DNA from: Halorubrum sp. CSM-61
GTDB taxonomy: Archaea > Halobacteriota > Halobacteria > Halobacteriales > Haloferacaceae
Length of the DNA stretch: 64,000 bases
Reading direction: 5' to 3'
Assembly (NCBI RefSeq): GCF_003781945.1
Contig: NZ_RJJW01000003.1
Coordinates: forward strand, 46,866-110,865
Part shown: piece after piece, positions 62,218-64,000 of the stretch
How the letters are laid out: each line of letters starts with the position of its first letter
Numbering within the stretch: the first letter of the stretch is position 1
Program-made: the position numbers and the translations under genes
The notes under the pieces: model-generated
Databases searched by the model: none
What the model was told of the DNA's origin: nothing
What the model saw: the letters and a program-made list of their open reading frames with translations, nothing else

Positions 62218-63451
62218 GTCCGAGTACGTGCGAGCACACCGAGAGGAACTGGTCGCGCTCGCCCTCGACCTCCTCGCGATTGAGACGTCGAACCCGCCCG
62301 GCGACATGCGCGAAATCGTCGTCGAAATCGAACGATTCCTCGATCCACTTCCGGTCGATGTCGAGCGGTTTGCGGTCGATCCAGCGAAGCCAAACCTGCT
62401 CGTTCGAATTCCTGGCAAGTCTGACCGCACGCTGCTTTACAATGGCCACCTCGATACGGTGCCCTTCGACGCCGACGCGTGGTCTCACGACCCGCTCGGC
62501 GAGCGCGCCGACGAGCGCCTTTACGGCCGCGGTGCAACCGATATGAAAGGCGCCGTGGCGTCGATGCTGTTCGCACTACAGGCCTTCGCAGCCACCGACG
62601 CTGAACCACCCGTCGACCTCCAATTTGCGTTCGTGAGCGACGAGGAAGTGGGCGGTGACGCCGGCTTGCCAGCGTTACTGGACGCTGGTGAGCTCGAGGC
62701 TGACGCGTGCGTGATCGGCGAGCCGACCTGCGAGGAAGGCCGCCACTCCGTCACAATCGCGGACCGGGGCAGCATCTGGCTGACGCTCGAAGCCAGCGGT
62801 GAGGGGGCTCACGGCTCCCGACCGGTACTCGGCGTCAATGCCATCGACCGACTCTACGACGCCGTCGGGACTATACGCGAACGGTTTGGCACCCAGCGAC
62901 TCGAGATCAACGATGACGTGGCACCGACCGTCGAGGAGTCAATTGAATACTACGCCCCCTCGATGGGTGAGGCCGCCGCTCGAGAGCTGTTCTGGTACCC
63001 CTCGATCAACCTCGGCGTCCTCGAGGGCGGGGACGCGATAAACACCGTCCCGCAGTCTGCACACGCCGAAGTTGACGTGCGACTGACCGCAGGTGTCCAC
63101 ACGCCCGATATGCTCGCGGAGATTCGGGAGTGCGTCTCCGACTGCGACGGTATCACGATCGCCGACGTCTCCTGGAGCGTCGATACGGCCGAAGCACCCG
63201 CCAGCCCACTCGTCGAAGCCGTCGCGTCGATCGCGGAAGACGTCACGGGCGATCGCGTTTTCAGGCGGAGCGCTACGGGCGGTGGTGACGCCAAGAAACT
63301 CCGGAATGCGGGCATCCCGACCGTCGAGTTCGCGCTCGGAACCGACACCGTCCACGCGCCGGATGAGTACGTTCCGGTCGACGTACTCGTCGACAATGCC
63401 GTTGTCTACGCTCATTTACCAACACGGTGGCAGTCCCAGCTCGGTTACTGA
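62201..63451 (+). CDS. M20-family metallopeptidase/deacylase (ArgE/DapE-like)
   Basis: The 416-residue di-zinc hydrolase has YNGHLDTVPFD (first His/Asp), GRGATDMKGA (bridging Asp), SDEEVGG (catalytic Glu) and a C-terminal TDTVHAPDEYVPVD His. The M20 dimerisation domain lies in the middle (GEGAHGSRP region). The exact substrate (N-acyl amino acid, dipeptide or similar) is not clear. Lower GC and AT-richer codons than the core genes suggest an acquired gene. Its stop codon is the first three bases of a transposon-end-like sequence. Confidence 0.9.
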   Translation: MSDATPSEYVRAHREELVALALDLLAIETSNPPGDMREIVVEIERFLDPLPVDVERFAVDPAKPNLLVRIPGKSDRTLLYNGHLDTVPFDADAWSHDPLGERADERLYGRGATDMKGAVASMLFALQAFAATDAEPPVDLQFAFVSDEEVGGDAGLPALLDAGELEADACVIGEPTCEEGRHSVTIADRGSIWLTLEASGEGAHGSRPVLGVNAIDRLYDAVGTIRERFGTQRLEINDDVAPTVEESIEYYAPSMGEAAARELFWYPSINLGVLEGGDAINTVPQSAHAEVDVRLTAGVHTPDMLAEIRECVSDCDGITIADVSWSVDTAEAPASPLVEAVASIAEDVTGDRVFRRSATGGGDAKKLRNAGIPTVEFALGTDTVHAPDEYVPVDVLVDNAVVYAHLPTRWQSQLGY

Positions 63452-63500
63452 CATCCTCCCCGCGCTGAAGCCCGAGGCTTTCTCCTCGATTCTCCGTAAA
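63449..63500 (-). mobile_element. Relic right end of an IS200/IS605 (TnpB-type) element
   Basis: TGACATCCTCCCCGCGCTGA begins here and continues with AAGCCCGAGGCTTTCTCCTCG. The minus strand reads as AAAGCCTCGGGCTT then CGCGGGGAGGATGTCA, the form I recognise from right ends of haloarchaeal TnpB-carrying elements, where the guide (omega/re) RNA scaffold also lies. No tnpA or tnpB is present nearby, so it is a solo end or miniature derivative. Confidence 0.6.
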
Positions 63501-63627
63501 CGTCTCTACTCTGTGATTTCAAGATCACTTCCCGATAGCCCATCCCGGTTCTACAGATTTTCATAGTCTTGGAATCTATATCCAATACTAATATGGGTCA
63601 GTTCCAACTGCCCCCTGTGAGCTCTCT

Positions 63628-63864
63628 ATGACTGACATCGAGCCTGACGACACCGTCGATGCCAGAGGCGCAGCATGCCCCGGCCCGTTGATGGACCTCA
63701 TCGGAAAGATTCGGAGCGCCGAGTCGGGGGACGTGATCCGACTGCTGAGCGACAGCGACCAGTCGCTCACCGACGTTCCCGAGTGGGCCGAGGAGGCCGG
63801 TAACGAACTGCTTGCGGTCGAAGAGCTCGGCGACCACAACGCGTTCTACGTGGAGAAAGCATGA
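63628..63864 (+). CDS. tusA: TusA/SirA-family sulfur carrier
   Basis: The 78-residue protein has the family motif ARGAACPGPLMDL with the sulfur-bearing C17. The fold pattern (EWAEEAGNELL helix, strand at FYVEK) fits TusA. It hands persulfide sulfur to other enzymes. Its stop overlaps the next ATG (ATGA), tying it to a flavin oxidoreductase, a common pair in sulfur metabolism. Confidence 0.9.
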   Translation: MTDIEPDDTVDARGAACPGPLMDLIGKIRSAESGDVIRLLSDSDQSLTDVPEWAEEAGNELLAVEELGDHNAFYVEKA

Positions 63865-64000
63865 CCGAGCACGTCGTTATCGTCGGCGGCGGGACCGGCG
63901 GGACCGTCCTCGCGAACGACCTCGCCGACCGACTCGAACCCGAACTCGACGCCGGCGAGGTCCGCGTCACGCTGGTCAACGACGGCCCCGACCACGTCTA
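63861..64000 (+). CDS. FAD-dependent oxidoreductase, N-terminal part (sulfide:quinone reductase-like)
   Basis: The gene runs off the right end of the window. The visible 46 residues begin MTEHVVIVGGGTGGTVLAND, a dinucleotide-binding GxGxxG motif with an SQR/NDH-2-like spacing. Coupling to TusA by ATGA supports a role in sulfide or polysulfide oxidation, but the diagnostic cysteines lie outside the window. Confidence 0.75.
   Translation, partial: MTEHVVIVGGGTGGTVLANDLADRLEPELDAGEVRVTLVNDGPDHV

Overview
This 64 kb window is chromosomal DNA of a haloarchaeon, most like a Halorubrum-type genome. The evidence is high GC, very acidic proteins, TATA-like boxes about 25 bases before many start codons, largely leaderless genes, ATGA/GTGA start-stop overlaps, and archaeal gene sets (spc ribosomal operon, SecY, aIF2 gamma, Rpo7/Spt4, Kae1-Bud32 fusion, Cdc48, class I LysRS, ba3-type oxidase). 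No rRNA, tRNA or CRISPR array was seen.

Layout. 1-7.9 kb: spc ribosomal protein operon (uL14 to uL15) ending in secY. 8-11.7 kb: accessory stretch with an archaeal ATPase/DUF234 nuclease-like gene, an internally duplicated membrane protein, a transporter remnant and a small zinc protein. 11.7-20.3 kb: respiratory oxidase island with ba3-type cytochrome oxidase subunits I and II and small membrane partners, a CcoI/CopA-like copper ATPase, a SelW-like redox protein, a membrane histidine kinase, and a CtaA-like/CtaB fusion for heme O. 20.4-28.5 kb: RibL-JAMM pair, S1/OB/DHH RecJ-like phosphoesterase, secreted phospholipase D-like protein, HEAT-repeat protein, DpsA and two haloarchaeal conserved proteins. 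29-34.6 kb: information-processing cluster (aIF2 gamma, PIN protein, Rpo7, Spt4, dephospho-CoA kinase, eS24, Kae1-Bud32). 34.7-45 kb: small zinc proteins, histidine kinase, pyrH-lysS, MoaE, site-2 protease, Hsp20-UbiB, hydrolase. 45-54 kb: Hsp20-like protein coupled to Cdc48, B12-dependent ribonucleotide reductase, glnA/lrp divergent pair. 54-61.5 kb: pgk and gapA, Hsp20, ATP-grasp protein, aIF1A, small membrane proteins, and a broken aldo/keto reductase. 61.5-64 kb: lower-GC accessory end with thioredoxin, an M20 peptidase, a transposon-end relic, TusA and the start of a flavin oxidoreductase.

The most unusual content is non-coding. Two copies of a structured interspersed repeat (about 28.6-28.9 and 51.7-52.1 kb) share flanks in the same orientation, but the core between their inverted-repeat arms is reversed in one copy; the arms differ in sequence yet remain perfectly self-complementary. 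Both copies carry an identical 30-base palindrome centred on a TATA-like box. Separately, short clusters of perfect hairpins with three-base loops lie inside a histidine kinase (in frame, +22 residues), inside an aldo/keto reductase (51 bases, with an in-frame stop), and as a triple cluster in the second repeat copy. This suggests a family of miniature hairpin insertions. The ribonucleotide reductase also has a sharp low-GC patch exactly at its catalytic NPCGEQ site, and an IS200/IS605-like right end supplies the stop codon of the M20 peptidase.
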